14,573 bases of DNA, from the NCBI GenBank assembly GCA_030621455.1, contig JAUXHQ010000013.1, forward strand, positions 1 to 14,573, read 5' to 3'. The notes beneath the pieces are model-generated. The model searched no databases. It worked only from the letters and a program-made list of their open reading frames with translations, and was not told the DNA's origin. How positions within the stretch are numbered: position 1 is the first letter of the stretch; every line of letters begins with the position of its first letter. Both the position numbers and the translations under genes were made by a program. Shown piece after piece: positions 6,182 to 13,860 of the stretch. The DNA comes from Deltaproteobacteria bacterium (GTDB lineage Bacteria; Desulfobacterota; UBA8473).

Positions 6182-7495
6182 ATGAAGTGTTTGATCATTG
6201 CCGCAGGAAAGGGCAAAAGGATGAGGCAGAAGGGCGACAGTAAACCTCTGATCCCTATCTTGGGCATCCCCTTGATCGAACGGGTCATCCGCTCCGCCAG
6301 TTCTGCCGGGGCGGATGAATTTTATGTAGTTACGGGATACAAAGGGGATCTGGTTCGTGCCTTCCTGAACAGCCTATCGGATCGTCTGGAGATCCCTATT
6401 ACGACCCTGGTCAATGATGATTGGGATAAAGAGAACGGCCTTTCTGTACTCAAGGCACGGGAACATCTGGACGAACCCTTTTTGTTGCTCATGACGGACC
6501 ACCTCTTTGATCCGTCCATTGTGCATAGCTTGATGGAGTCTTCTCTGGAAGCGGGTGAAATCGCATTGTCCGTGGATGAAAACACCCGTAATCCTCTTAT
6601 TGACATGGAGGATGTCACCCGAGTAAGGGTTGAAAATGGAAAGATCAATAATATCGGCAAGGGGCTAACCGACTTCAATGGTTTTGATACGGGTATTTTC
6701 CTCTGTTCGCCCGCCATATTTGATGCTCTGGAGCTGTGCAAGGGAAAAAATGGAGATATGACCTTGTCCGGAGCAGTGCGGGTTCTGGCCGTTGAGGGAC
6801 AGGCCAAAGCGGTCAAAACAAGCGGCTTCTGGATTGACGTGGATGATCCCGTTGCCTTCAGGAAAGCTGAAAAGGCCATTCTCGGTAAGCTGAGTGATAA
6901 GTCCTGTGATGGCCCTGTGTCACGTTATCTGAACCGGCCCATCTCAATGATGTTTTCCCGCCACTTGACCAGGTCTGATGTCACCCCCAATCAGATTTCC
7001 CTGTTCTCCTTTTTATGTTCCATAATGGCAGCCGGACTCTTTGCGTTTGGCGGCTATCTAACCTTGCTTCTGGGAGGTATTCTGGCACAGTTCGCTTCCA
7101 TCATTGATGGTTCCGATGGCGAAGTGGCGAGGCTCAAGTTCCAGAGTACCGCATACGGAGGATGGTTCGACGCGGTACTGGATCGGTATGCCGATGCCTT
7201 CCTTCTCTTCGGTCTCACATGGCACGTGTATCTCAACACAACTCACGGCCTTGTCCTGTGGATCGGGTTTTTAGCGATTATAGGTTCCTTCATGTTGAGC
7301 TACACAGCAGACAAGTATGACAGCCTCATGCATGACCGGATCAGGAAAGGTTTCCGGCTTGGACGAGATGTCCGCGTCTTTTTGATATTCCTTGGTGCTA
7401 TATTCAATCAGCCATACCTCGTCTTGATAATAGTTGCGGTTGTGATGAATCTTGAAACCGTACGTCGCGTGATCATCTGCCGAGATCATGGATAG
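6182..7495 (+). CDS. bifunctional CTP:inositol-1-phosphate cytidylyltransferase / CDP-inositol phosphotransferase (IPCT/DIPPS type)
   Basis: A two-domain fusion of 437 aa. Residues 1-235 are a sugar-nucleotidyltransferase domain: IIAAGKGKRM (5-14), KPL (21-23), MTDHLFD with the metal-binding Asp106, DTGIF (169-173) and WIDVDDP (217-223). Residues 245-437 are a membrane CDP-alcohol phosphotransferase with the complete signature D309xxD312GxxAR...G326xxxD330xxxD334 and hydrophobic segments around 272-305, 337-374 and 398-422. This domain order is that of the archaeal and thermophile enzyme. It makes CDP-inositol from inositol-1-P and CTP, then joins it to a second inositol-1-P to give di-myo-inositol-phosphate phosphate, precursor of the solute DIP. 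The gene directly after MIPS supports this. A different acceptor, such as a lipid alcohol, cannot be excluded. The start follows the MIPS stop by three bases, and an AAGGGG site lies within the MIPS end. Confidence 0.9.
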   Translation: MKCLIIAAGKGKRMRQKGDSKPLIPILGIPLIERVIRSASSAGADEFYVVTGYKGDLVRAFLNSLSDRLEIPITTLVNDDWDKENGLSVLKAREHLDEPFLLLMTDHLFDPSIVHSLMESSLEAGEIALSVDENTRNPLIDMEDVTRVRVENGKINNIGKGLTDFNGFDTGIFLCSPAIFDALELCKGKNGDMTLSGAVRVLAVEGQAKAVKTSGFWIDVDDPVAFRKAEKAILGKLSDKSCDGPVSRYLNRPISMMFSRHLTRSDVTPNQISLFSFLCSIMAAGLFAFGGYLTLLLGGILAQFASIIDGSDGEVARLKFQSTAYGGWFDAVLDRYADAFLLFGLTWHVYLNTTHGLVLWIGFLAIIGSFMLSYTADKYDSLMHDRIRKGFRLGRDVRVFLIFLGAIFNQPYLVLIIVAVVMNLETVRRVIICRDHG

Positions 7496-8060
7496 TGTGG
7501 ACTGCGCAAAACGGAAAATACGGGCGGTCATCGCCCGTTCCATGGTGCCGGAGGACCCCCGACATGCGGAAAACACTCTTGAATGGCTGTTAAAACTTGA
7601 TCCTGAGGCTGATCCGTCATTACAGATCGCCGCCCTGGCCCATGATATTGAGCGGGCAGATGAGGCGCAAAGAGTCAGTCGCGCATCCTTCAGCGACTAT
7701 GACGCGTTCAAAGCCGCCCATGCACGCAAAGGATCGAAAATTTTGCATGAAATTCTCAATGGGTGCGGCATAGCCAAACCTATCGCTGACGAAGCCTGCC
7801 GCTTAGTGATGCTTCACGAAGTGGGCGGGGATCCCCGTTCTGATTTGCTGAAGGACGCTGATAGTCTTTCCTATTTCGAGGTGAACATGCCATTATACTT
7901 TCAACGTGAAGGCTGGGAAGAAACCAGGCGTCGTTGTATTTGGGGCTATAAGAGGCTTTCGGCGCGAATGAAAACGATTGTTGAAAAGATTACCTATGAT
8001 GACGAGGTACTCACACGGCTGCTAAGAGAATCAATTCGGCAAGGCCCTGCCAAGGATTGA
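7488..8060 (+). CDS. HD-domain metal-dependent hydrolase (DUF4202-like)
   Basis: A 190-residue soluble protein with a recognisable HD phosphohydrolase set: His26 in RHAENTLEWL, the His52-Asp53 pair in ALAHDIER, His110 in MLHEVGGDP, and Asp123/Asp125 in LLKDADSLSYFE. Length and motif layout recall the DUF4202 group, whose function I do not know. HD proteins typically cleave phosphomonoesters, phosphodiesters or nucleotides. The ATG overlaps the preceding stop by 8 bases, so translation is coupled to the IPCT/DIPPS fusion. That points to a role in the inositol pathway, for instance removing the terminal phosphate from the phosphorylated di-inositol intermediate or from inositol-1-P. This role is inference from position only. 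No transmembrane or signal segment is seen. Confidence 0.8.
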   Translation: MDSVDCAKRKIRAVIARSMVPEDPRHAENTLEWLLKLDPEADPSLQIAALAHDIERADEAQRVSRASFSDYDAFKAAHARKGSKILHEILNGCGIAKPIADEACRLVMLHEVGGDPRSDLLKDADSLSYFEVNMPLYFQREGWEETRRRCIWGYKRLSARMKTIVEKITYDDEVLTRLLRESIRQGPAKD

Positions 8061-8189
8061 AAAGTAGCTGTCTTATCCTGTTATCGATCATACAGGGTTT
8101 TGTAATGTGGGAGTGCAAATGATATGGGTGTAGATACTCTTCTCCCCTCCTTTTTATATGTGGACAAGCAATAGAGAAAGGGGGTAAAG

Positions 8190-8738
8190 ATGTTATTTTT
8201 CTGGAATGTCAATCCTGACCACTTCCCCTTTACCATCACCGAAAATGCTATGTCATTGAAGGGAATAATAGAGAGCGACGGGTCTGTTGAATTCGGGGAC
8301 AAGAAAATGGAGGTCATGATCGATGATCTGGACGAAGAAATCCCTGAGCCAGGAAAGATGGAAGATGAGAAATGGGATGAATCGGTCAGGGATTTACTTC
8401 TTGTTATGGATGAAGTCGACGTGTGTCTCGATTTTGGCAGAGAGTTGAGCGGAGATAGTGGGCACAGGGAATTGATGGGGGGATTGTCAAAAAATATGGA
8501 ACGCGTCCGTCTTCGGTTGGATGGGATATTTGAGAGGTTGAATATAGTGAAGATCGAAACAGTAGGTACCATATTTGACTCCAACCTTCACGTGCCTGTT
8601 GGCATTGAAAATGTAGGTGGACAACCCAACCATTCAATTACCAAAGAGAAGTTAGCGGGATACACGCGAAATGGCAAGGTGATCCGGCATGCCAAGGTTA
8701 TAGTGGCCAAGAATGACTCAGGAGATGTAGCTAAGTAG
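8190..8738 (+). CDS. short GrpE-like nucleotide exchange factor
   Basis: The C-terminal part (residues about 119-175) matches the GrpE beta domain: VGTIFDSNLHVPVG (125-138) parallels the GxxFDPNLHEAV motif, and LAGYTRNGKVIRHAKVIVAK parallels the GYxxxGRVLRPAxVxVAK motif. GrpE opens the nucleotide cleft of DnaK to release ADP. Here the protein is 182 aa, and the long N-terminal helix pair of classical GrpE is reduced to a helical stretch at about 60-115. The first 55 residues are unusual (MLFFWNVNPDHFPFTIT, then an acidic segment). No dnaK or dnaJ lies nearby, so this is probably a paralogue with a dedicated partner rather than the housekeeping GrpE. ATG 8190 follows an AAGGGGG ribosome binding site. 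The next gene begins 65 bases downstream on the same strand. Confidence 0.75.
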   Translation: MLFFWNVNPDHFPFTITENAMSLKGIIESDGSVEFGDKKMEVMIDDLDEEIPEPGKMEDEKWDESVRDLLLVMDEVDVCLDFGRELSGDSGHRELMGGLSKNMERVRLRLDGIFERLNIVKIETVGTIFDSNLHVPVGIENVGGQPNHSITKEKLAGYTRNGKVIRHAKVIVAKNDSGDVAK

Positions 8739-8803
8739 TGCCTGTACTGAAACAGAGTCCCGGTTAAACCGGCGAAGGAGATGTTTTGTAAGGAGGAGAA
8801 AAG

Positions 8804-9643
8804 GTGACACCTGTTGAAGGTGATACTAGAGCAAGAGAAAAATATAACATGGCATTGGCGAAGGCAAAGGGGGAAAAATACAGGGAAGCGCTTCACCTTC
8901 TGGAAGAGTCCCTGGAGCTAAATTTCGCTTTTCATGAAGCCCACAATCTGTTGGGGAAGGTGTACCTTCAACTCGGTAAGATCCGCAGGGCTAAAAAATC
9001 CTGGCAAAAGGCTCTATATCTTGATCCATCTAACAATACCGCAAGAATCTGTCTGGATGCCCTGGATAGAAACAGGTTTCACTGGTGGCTTGCTTTGATA
9101 TCAATGACAGTCCTGGTCCTCATATTTTTTGAGGTTATCTTCTTTATGACTTTAAATAGAAAGGTGGACCTCCATGCCACTATTCTGAGGGAAGAGAAAG
9201 AAAAAATAACCATGCCAATTATGGAGAATCTTAACAAAAGGTTTGATAGCCTGGAGTCTGCGGTTTTGAAACTTAGAAACGATCTCTCAAGGAAGGAACC
9301 ACGAATTGAGGTCATAAGGAAGCAAGTTACAGTTACTAAGGATCCCATAGAAGATAGGTATAAGAAATCGGTATATCTCTTCCTGGATAGAAGGTATGAA
9401 GAATCGAGACAATCACTGATGATGCTCCCAATGCAAGAGGTAAAACAGAGTTTGAAAGACAATGTCGTTTTCTGGATAGGTCTGTGTTATTACAAACAGG
9501 GCAGATATCCGGAAGCCTTAAAGCAGTTCGAGGAGGTCATGGAATTGTATCCCAAAGGGAATAAGGTCCCTGATGCCAAGAAGTATAGGACACGCTGTCT
9601 GAAGAAGATGAACACGGAAAATCAAGCTAAAACTCGGCTGTAG
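8804..9643 (+). CDS. membrane-anchored TPR protein
   Basis: A 279-residue protein with GTG start and an AGGAGG site 7 bases upstream. Residues about 10-77 hold two tetratricopeptide repeats (AHNLLGKVYLQLGKIRRAKK; ALYLDPSN). One membrane span lies at about 94-116, then a charged coiled coil at 125-165, then a C-terminal TPR region at about 184-268 (CYYKQGRYPEALKQFEEVM; LYPKGNKVPDAKKYRTRCL). The C-terminal end looks like the repeat in the CpoB/YbgF family. With the single span, the N-terminal repeats are probably cytoplasmic and the coiled coil and C-terminal repeats periplasmic. This topology is inferred. It follows the GrpE-like gene and precedes the SH3b membrane protein, so the three may form one envelope-associated unit. 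A scaffold or assembly function is likely, but no partner can be named. Confidence 0.8.
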   Translation: MTPVEGDTRAREKYNMALAKAKGEKYREALHLLEESLELNFAFHEAHNLLGKVYLQLGKIRRAKKSWQKALYLDPSNNTARICLDALDRNRFHWWLALISMTVLVLIFFEVIFFMTLNRKVDLHATILREEKEKITMPIMENLNKRFDSLESAVLKLRNDLSRKEPRIEVIRKQVTVTKDPIEDRYKKSVYLFLDRRYEESRQSLMMLPMQEVKQSLKDNVVFWIGLCYYKQGRYPEALKQFEEVMELYPKGNKVPDAKKYRTRCLKKMNTENQAKTRL

Positions 9644-9674
9644 GAACTTGTAAGCCGGTTTGGGTATAAATCTG

Positions 9675-9703
9675 TTGATTATGTTGTTTCGCTGTGTTAA
9701 ATT
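9675..9703 (+). promoter_or_regulatory. possible sigma-70 promoter before the SH3b protein
   Basis: TTGATT (9675-9680) and TAAATT (9698-9703) are 17 bases apart, with TG one base before the -10 box (extended -10). Both boxes match four of six consensus bases. It would give a leader of about 130 bases to the ATG at 9840, in a 196-base gap after the TPR gene. Confidence 0.4.
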
Positions 9704-9839
9704 AAAAATTAATGGGGGTTGCGTTATGTGATTCTTGAGAGGGAATATTGTATAGCAATTCACTCGTATAGGGTGCCGAGAGAAGACGAGAAGCGGTTTT
9801 GAGAAGGAACGGAAGGAAGCCTATTTGGGGGGTATAAGG

Positions 9840-10526
9840 ATGAAGGGATTTCTACTCATACTATGTTCTGTTACGATAGGGTTTTGTTTTATAGATGAAT
9901 CTGCTTGGGCTGCCAGGGTTTATATAACAGATTCTTTTAAGGTGACACTTCGCACCGGTCCCACCTCTCAAAACAAAATTCTTGCCTTGCTCCCTTCAGG
10001 TAAGCGTATAAAGGTGTTGGATTCTAAGGATAATTGGAGCCATGTTAGTGTTTTGATGGAGAAGAGGGGGGAAGAGATGGAGGGCTGGATTTTAAGCCGC
10101 TATCTAATAACACGCCTCCCGTGGGAGTCGCAGGCCCTTTCGTTGCAGAAGGAAAACGCCGGGCTCAAGAAGAAACTGGCCACAACTGAGAAGGAACGGA
10201 CGGAAGCTGCCAATCTAGCAGAGGAGGTCTCAAAAAAGCTGGGACACAATACAGGGGCCCTTACTCAAATACAAAAGGACTATGAATCACTGAAGAAGGG
10301 ATCTGCCGAGTATTTGGAGCTAAGGGCAACACATGAGGCTACTGTATCCGCATTAAAGACCGCTCAAAGCACCCTTCAAGAGTTGACGTTAGAGAATCAG
10401 GAGTTGAGCTCTTCCAGGAGAAACACCTGGTTTGTCACAGGGGCTATGGTGCTTCTCCTCGGGTTGGTAATCGGTCTAGTCCTGGGAAGACGTCAAAAGA
10501 AGCGTAAGACAATGCTCTATTCATAA
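9840..10526 (+). CDS. SH3b domain / coiled-coil membrane protein (TIGR04211, YgiM type)
   Basis: A 228-residue exported protein. An N-terminal signal peptide (MKGFLLILCSVTIGFCF...) ends with AWA before residue 25. A bacterial SH3 domain follows at about 25-90, with YITDSFKVTLRTGPTSQNKI, LPSGKRIKVL and EGWILSRYL. Residues about 98-193 are a coiled coil rich in Lys, Glu, Leu and Ala. A membrane span lies at about 196-216, followed by a short basic tail. This is the layout of TIGR04211 proteins such as E. coli YgiM, whose function is poorly known; SH3b domains often bind peptidoglycan. The start ATG 9840 has a GGGGGG site 7 bases upstream and leaves a clean signal peptide. An in-frame TTG at 9825 would add five residues. 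It may belong with the two genes upstream, or be expressed from its own promoter. Confidence 0.87.
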   Translation: MKGFLLILCSVTIGFCFIDESAWAARVYITDSFKVTLRTGPTSQNKILALLPSGKRIKVLDSKDNWSHVSVLMEKRGEEMEGWILSRYLITRLPWESQALSLQKENAGLKKKLATTEKERTEAANLAEEVSKKLGHNTGALTQIQKDYESLKKGSAEYLELRATHEATVSALKTAQSTLQELTLENQELSSSRRNTWFVTGAMVLLLGLVIGLVLGRRQKKRKTMLYS

Positions 10527-10585
10527 TCTTTTGTCTGTATGTAAGCCCTCCAATACGTAACTTCTCAAAAAGCCAGGGTATGAGC

Positions 10586-10601
10586 CTGCCCAGCGGGGCA
10601 G
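10586..10601. terminator. possible bidirectional terminator hairpin between convergent genes
   Basis: CTGCCC-AGCG-GGGCAG forms a perfect 6-base-pair GC-rich stem in the 105-base gap between the SH3b gene (plus) and pit (minus), which converge. The tracts following it are only weakly T-rich (ATCAGTTTATTT on the plus strand, and GGCTTTTTG further along on the minus), so termination is plausible but not certain. Confidence 0.4.
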
Positions 10602-10631
10602 ATCAGTTTATTTAGTGGCTGAACAAAGTAT

Positions 10632-11570
10632 TCACAGTGCCGGAAGCCGGTTCAGGAGAATATAAAGGAGGAAGGTAACCGCGAAGCAGATGGCCGGAGT
10701 ACCTACCCAGGCGTAGAAGATCCGGTAAACCCTCTTCACGTCGATCGTCTTAACACCCTTGGCTAAACCGACGCCGAGAACCCCCCCAACCACGGCCTGA
10801 CTGGTGGAGACCGGAACGCCGATACCGGCAAAGATGTGAACGGTCACCGCTCCGGCCAGGATCACGATAAAAGCAGTGTAAGCGTCCAGCTTGATTATCT
10901 TCTTGCCCACGGTTATCATTACTCGTTTGCTGTATGTGAAGACGCCTAATCCGATGCTCAGCCCACCGATCAAGCAGGCCTCAAACGGCGTGAGCATCCC
11001 CGGACCGGTGAATGGACCAGTGACATTGGCCACATTGTTTGCACCCAGGGTGTATGCACCGTAAGCGCCTCCCGACATAAGGCAATAGCGCAGGTACTTG
11101 TCGTGCTGGAAAAGATTGAGGTGGAGTCCATTCAAAAACTTGCCCACAAGGAAATAGAGGATGACGGTGAAGATCATCCCCCCCAGGGGTGTTCCCACCC
11201 AACAGATCACTACCTTAATAAGAATTTGCCAATGGAAAGTACCCTCCACGAGCCCCATGCATACCAGGGAGCCTACAACGGCCTGGGAAGTAGAGACGGG
11301 CAGCTTTAGGAAGGTCATGAGGGTAACAGTGAGCGCCGAGGAAAGGGCAACGAGGAAGGCTGCGTTGAGAGAGATGCTGCTCATCGAACGGTACGTATCT
11401 ATACCCGCCTGGCCTTGCAGAACTGCTCCAAGCAAGACAAAGACAAGGCATACGCTCGCCGCAGTCCAAAACCGTATCATCCGGGAGGCTACGGCCGTAC
11501 CGAATATGTTGGCCGCATCGTTGGCCCCCAGGGCCCATCCGAGGAAGATAGCTGAGGTAATCTGCCACAT
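10632..11570 (-). CDS. pit: PiT-family inorganic phosphate transporter
   Basis: A very hydrophobic 312-residue membrane protein with about ten spans, driving low-affinity phosphate (metal-phosphate) uptake coupled to protons or sodium. The two inverted-repeat halves of the family are clear: GANDAAN (15-21) with PVSTSQAVVG (91-100) in the first, and GANNVAN (176-182) with PVSTSQAVVG (253-262) in the second. It is shorter than E. coli PitA (499 aa), because it lacks the large central loop, but close to other short bacterial and archaeal members. Its ATG at 11570 lies five bases after the stop of the DUF47 gene, so the two are translated from one message. A sulfate permease of the CysP type belongs to the same superfamily; the DUF47 partner favours phosphate. 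Confidence 0.93.
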   Translation of the reverse strand: MWQITSAIFLGWALGANDAANIFGTAVASRMIRFWTAASVCLVFVLLGAVLQGQAGIDTYRSMSSISLNAAFLVALSSALTVTLMTFLKLPVSTSQAVVGSLVCMGLVEGTFHWQILIKVVICWVGTPLGGMIFTVILYFLVGKFLNGLHLNLFQHDKYLRYCLMSGGAYGAYTLGANNVANVTGPFTGPGMLTPFEACLIGGLSIGLGVFTYSKRVMITVGKKIIKLDAYTAFIVILAGAVTVHIFAGIGVPVSTSQAVVGGVLGVGLAKGVKTIDVKRVYRIFYAWVGTPAICFAVTFLLYILLNRLPAL

Positions 11571-11575
11571 GGTCC

Positions 11576-12223
11576 CTAGATCTGTCTTTTTATGGCTACT
11601 ATTCCGATTCGGTCCGCGGTATTTTCGGCCTGGTCCGAGATCTTGCCGACGAGCTGGACAAGTTCCTTGAACAGCATCTTTTCGCCTACATCCATATCCG
11701 ACTTGAAAGTTCGTTCGATAAGGGTGCGTTCCAGCTTATCAGACTCACTTTCCTTGGCATCCACACCACGTGTCTGGTAAAGCGTCTCGTTGGGGTTGTC
11801 GAAAAGGGTATTCATGGATTCTCGGACCCTGCTGTAGGCTTCCACGTTTACTTCCACCAACTTCTGAACATCTTCGAGCATCTCCTCCGGTATTTCCAGG
11901 CAGAGGACCTTCGTCAGGAAGAGGGCATCTTCCGCTGCGCCGGGGATCCGGTCATAGAATTCCAGGAGCACTAGCAGGTCGCCTCGGGAGTCGGGGAGGA
12001 GGGCCTTACCGTAAAGGGTCATCTCGACTTTGCGTCTCAAGTCGTCTGCTTCTGATTCGAACTTATGTACTTCTTCAAACTCTCGTTCGAACTCCTGAGT
12101 GCAGCCGGTAACCAAAAACCGCATCATGGACTCCCGAAATTGTTCCATGCAGGCATCAACAGTCTCCAGATACTTGTTGATCATCTGTCGTACGTCTGTC
12201 TGCTTCTTCCAGAAAAGTACCAT
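11576..12223 (-). CDS. DUF47 / PhoU-like Pit accessory protein
   Basis: A 215-residue all-helical protein of the DUF47 family (PhoU-like). The N-terminal MVLFWKKQTDVRQMINKYLETVDAC fits the family start, and the rest is a run of amphipathic acidic helices with VHKFESEADDLRRKV (about 52-66) and EFYDRIPGAAEDAL (about 88-101) typical of PhoU-type metal-binding bundles. These proteins are encoded next to PiT transporters and are thought to regulate them or bind their cytoplasmic face. It is the first gene of the two-gene operon with pit. ATG 12223 has GAGG about 10 bases upstream. No other start is better. Confidence 0.92.
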   Translation of the reverse strand: MVLFWKKQTDVRQMINKYLETVDACMEQFRESMMRFLVTGCTQEFEREFEEVHKFESEADDLRRKVEMTLYGKALLPDSRGDLLVLLEFYDRIPGAAEDALFLTKVLCLEIPEEMLEDVQKLVEVNVEAYSRVRESMNTLFDNPNETLYQTRGVDAKESESDKLERTLIERTFKSDMDVGEKMLFKELVQLVGKISDQAENTADRIGIVAIKRQI

Positions 12224-12377
12224 AAATTATCGACCTCACACCGGTTCCCAGCGTTTCCTCTTGGCATGCTTTAAGACCGGAAAGACGGATGCCATTCAGG
12301 ATGCGTCCCTGGAGTTTCCCTCTAACATCTCAGGTGTTCTCCATAGGGACGGCCACGATTCCCCTACGATATACGGC

Positions 12378-12406
12378 AGTATAGGATAAAATCCTTCCTC
12401 TGTCAA
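12378..12406 (-). promoter_or_regulatory. sigma-70 promoter of the DUF47-pit operon
   Basis: On the minus strand consensus TTGACA (12401-12406) and TATACT (12378-12383) are exactly 17 bases apart. The spacer contains the palindrome AGGAT-AAA-ATCCT, which overlaps the region between the boxes and could be an operator. Transcription should start near 12371, giving a leader of about 150 bases before ATG 12223. No consensus Pho box was seen. Confidence 0.75.
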
Positions 12407-12591
12407 GGTTATGGGCGAGGAAGTCTGGTTATATGTAATCCGGTTACGGACCCTGAAAGATAAATATTGCCTTCCAAGAAGCATCAAGGCGTGGTATATT
12501 GTGAGTCTCAAAGGGGACCGAGGGTTAGGACCGAAAATACTTTCTTCTAGATTGTTATATCAGGTAATCCAGAATGGAGGATATACTCGTC
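12407..12591 (+). promoter_or_regulatory. upstream region of the CoA-transferase operon with an extended -10 promoter
   Basis: On the plus strand TGG followed by TATATT (12495-12500) forms an extended -10 box. The -35 hexamer 17 bases upstream (TTCCAA, 12472-12477) is weak. The start would be near 12507, leaving about 85 bases before ATG 12592. No gene is visible in the divergent gap. The GGAGG at 12576-12580 lies 11 bases before that ATG. Confidence 0.4.
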
Positions 12592-13860
12592 ATGAACCAA
12601 GAAGAGCCTAAAGATTTCGCTCTCGAAGGGGTTAAGGTATTGGATATTACAGGTGAGATAGGTCTCTACACCTCAAAACTCTTCATTGGTTTAGGAGCGG
12701 ATGTGATTTACGTGGAACCGATTGACGGTAGTCCAGTGAGAGAGATGGGACCGTTTCACAAAGACAGACCGGATAGAGAAGGAGGCCTCCAGTTTCTTTA
12801 CTATAATGCCGGGAAACGTGCAATCGCTTTAGATGTGACTAGGCCGGAGGGTAGGGAGATCTTTCTCAAACTATGCGGATGGGCTGACCTTCTGCTTGAG
12901 AGTTTCTCCCCCGGTTATCTCGATAAGCTCGATCTCTCTCATAAAAAGCTTAATGAAGTAAACACCAAATTGGTCCACACCGCTATCACTCCATTTGGTT
13001 CAACAGGTCCATATCGTGATTATCCGACTTCCGATATGGTTTCCGCCGCGCTTGGAGGTTTCTTATATCTGGGAGGCACAGGTAACCGGAAATCGGTTAG
13101 GGCGCCGGATAACCAGTCCTACCGTATGGCAGAGGCGCATGCCGCTGTAGGCAGCATCGCTGCGTTGTTTCATGCCGGCAATACAGGAGAAGGACAATTT
13201 GTGGATATTTCAATTCAGGAGTCCGTTGCCACGGCCCTTGAGAACGCCATCCAGTATCAGGACCTGGAGGGAGTCTGCCGACGCGGGCACAGCATGGAAG
13301 AAGCAGGTGTCGGATTCGGTCTGGCGCCCTGTAAAGACGGTTATATGTGTGTTGCGGCAGTGGCCTGGGGTAATTCTCACATGTGGGACACTTTCGTCAA
13401 CTGGATGAAGGATGTACGTGCAGAGGGCGCAGAGTTGCTTGAGGGAGAGAAGTGGTATTCTCCGGAATATAGACGCACGGATGAGGCATTTGAGATATAT
13501 GAACGTGTAGTGGGCGGGTATATGAAAAAGTATGACATGGCGTCATTATATGAAGACGGGCAGGAACATCGGGTTGCTATTACACCTGTCGCAGATGGAA
13601 AGAGCCTTTGGACAAACCCTCATTTTCATGAGAGGGGTTTTTGGGAATCAGTCTATCATGAGAACCTCGGTGGAGATATTATCTTTCCCGGCGCACCCTA
13701 TCGGTTGGGTGAGTGTCGATGGCAAGTCGGAGAAGTTGCCCCAACATTGGGTCAACATACAAGAGAGATATTGGAAAATTTGGAATATACGGAAGACGAG
13801 ATAGAGACCTTGCATAAAGAAGGTGTGGTTTATGTCGAAGAATTTGAAGAGACCATTTGA
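12592..13860 (+). CDS. family III (CaiB/BaiF) CoA-transferase, first subunit
   Basis: A 422-residue CoA-transferase of family III, which moves CoA between acyl groups (for instance succinyl-CoA and an organic acid). Visible family features: [33 protein letters not shown] (18-50 of the longer 428-residue frame), the [13 protein letters not shown] segment, [25 protein letters not shown], and [16 protein letters not shown] near 200. The catalytic Asp of the family, expected before the helix ending AVGSIAAL, is occupied by Tyr177 ([12 protein letters not shown]) by my alignment, so this subunit alone may be inactive. The start is ATG 12592 (GGAGG 11 bases upstream); ATG 12574 would add six residues. 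It overlaps the next CoA-transferase gene by 29 bases, so they are translationally linked and likely form a heteromer like BbsEF, but the substrate is unknown. Confidence 0.88.
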   Translation: MNQEEPKDFALEGVKVLDITGEIGLYTSKLFIGLGADVIYVEPIDGSPVREMGPFHKDRPDREGGLQFLYYNAGKRAIALDVTRPEGREIFLKLCGWADLLLESFSPGYLDKLDLSHKKLNEVNTKLVHTAITPFGSTGPYRDYPTSDMVSAALGGFLYLGGTGNRKSVRAPDNQSYRMAEAHAAVGSIAALFHAGNTGEGQFVDISIQESVATALENAIQYQDLEGVCRRGHSMEEAGVGFGLAPCKDGYMCVAAVAWGNSHMWDTFVNWMKDVRAEGAELLEGEKWYSPEYRRTDEAFEIYERVVGGYMKKYDMASLYEDGQEHRVAITPVADGKSLWTNPHFHERGFWESVYHENLGGDIIFPGAPYRLGECRWQVGEVAPTLGQHTREILENLEYTEDEIETLHKEGVVYVEEFEETI

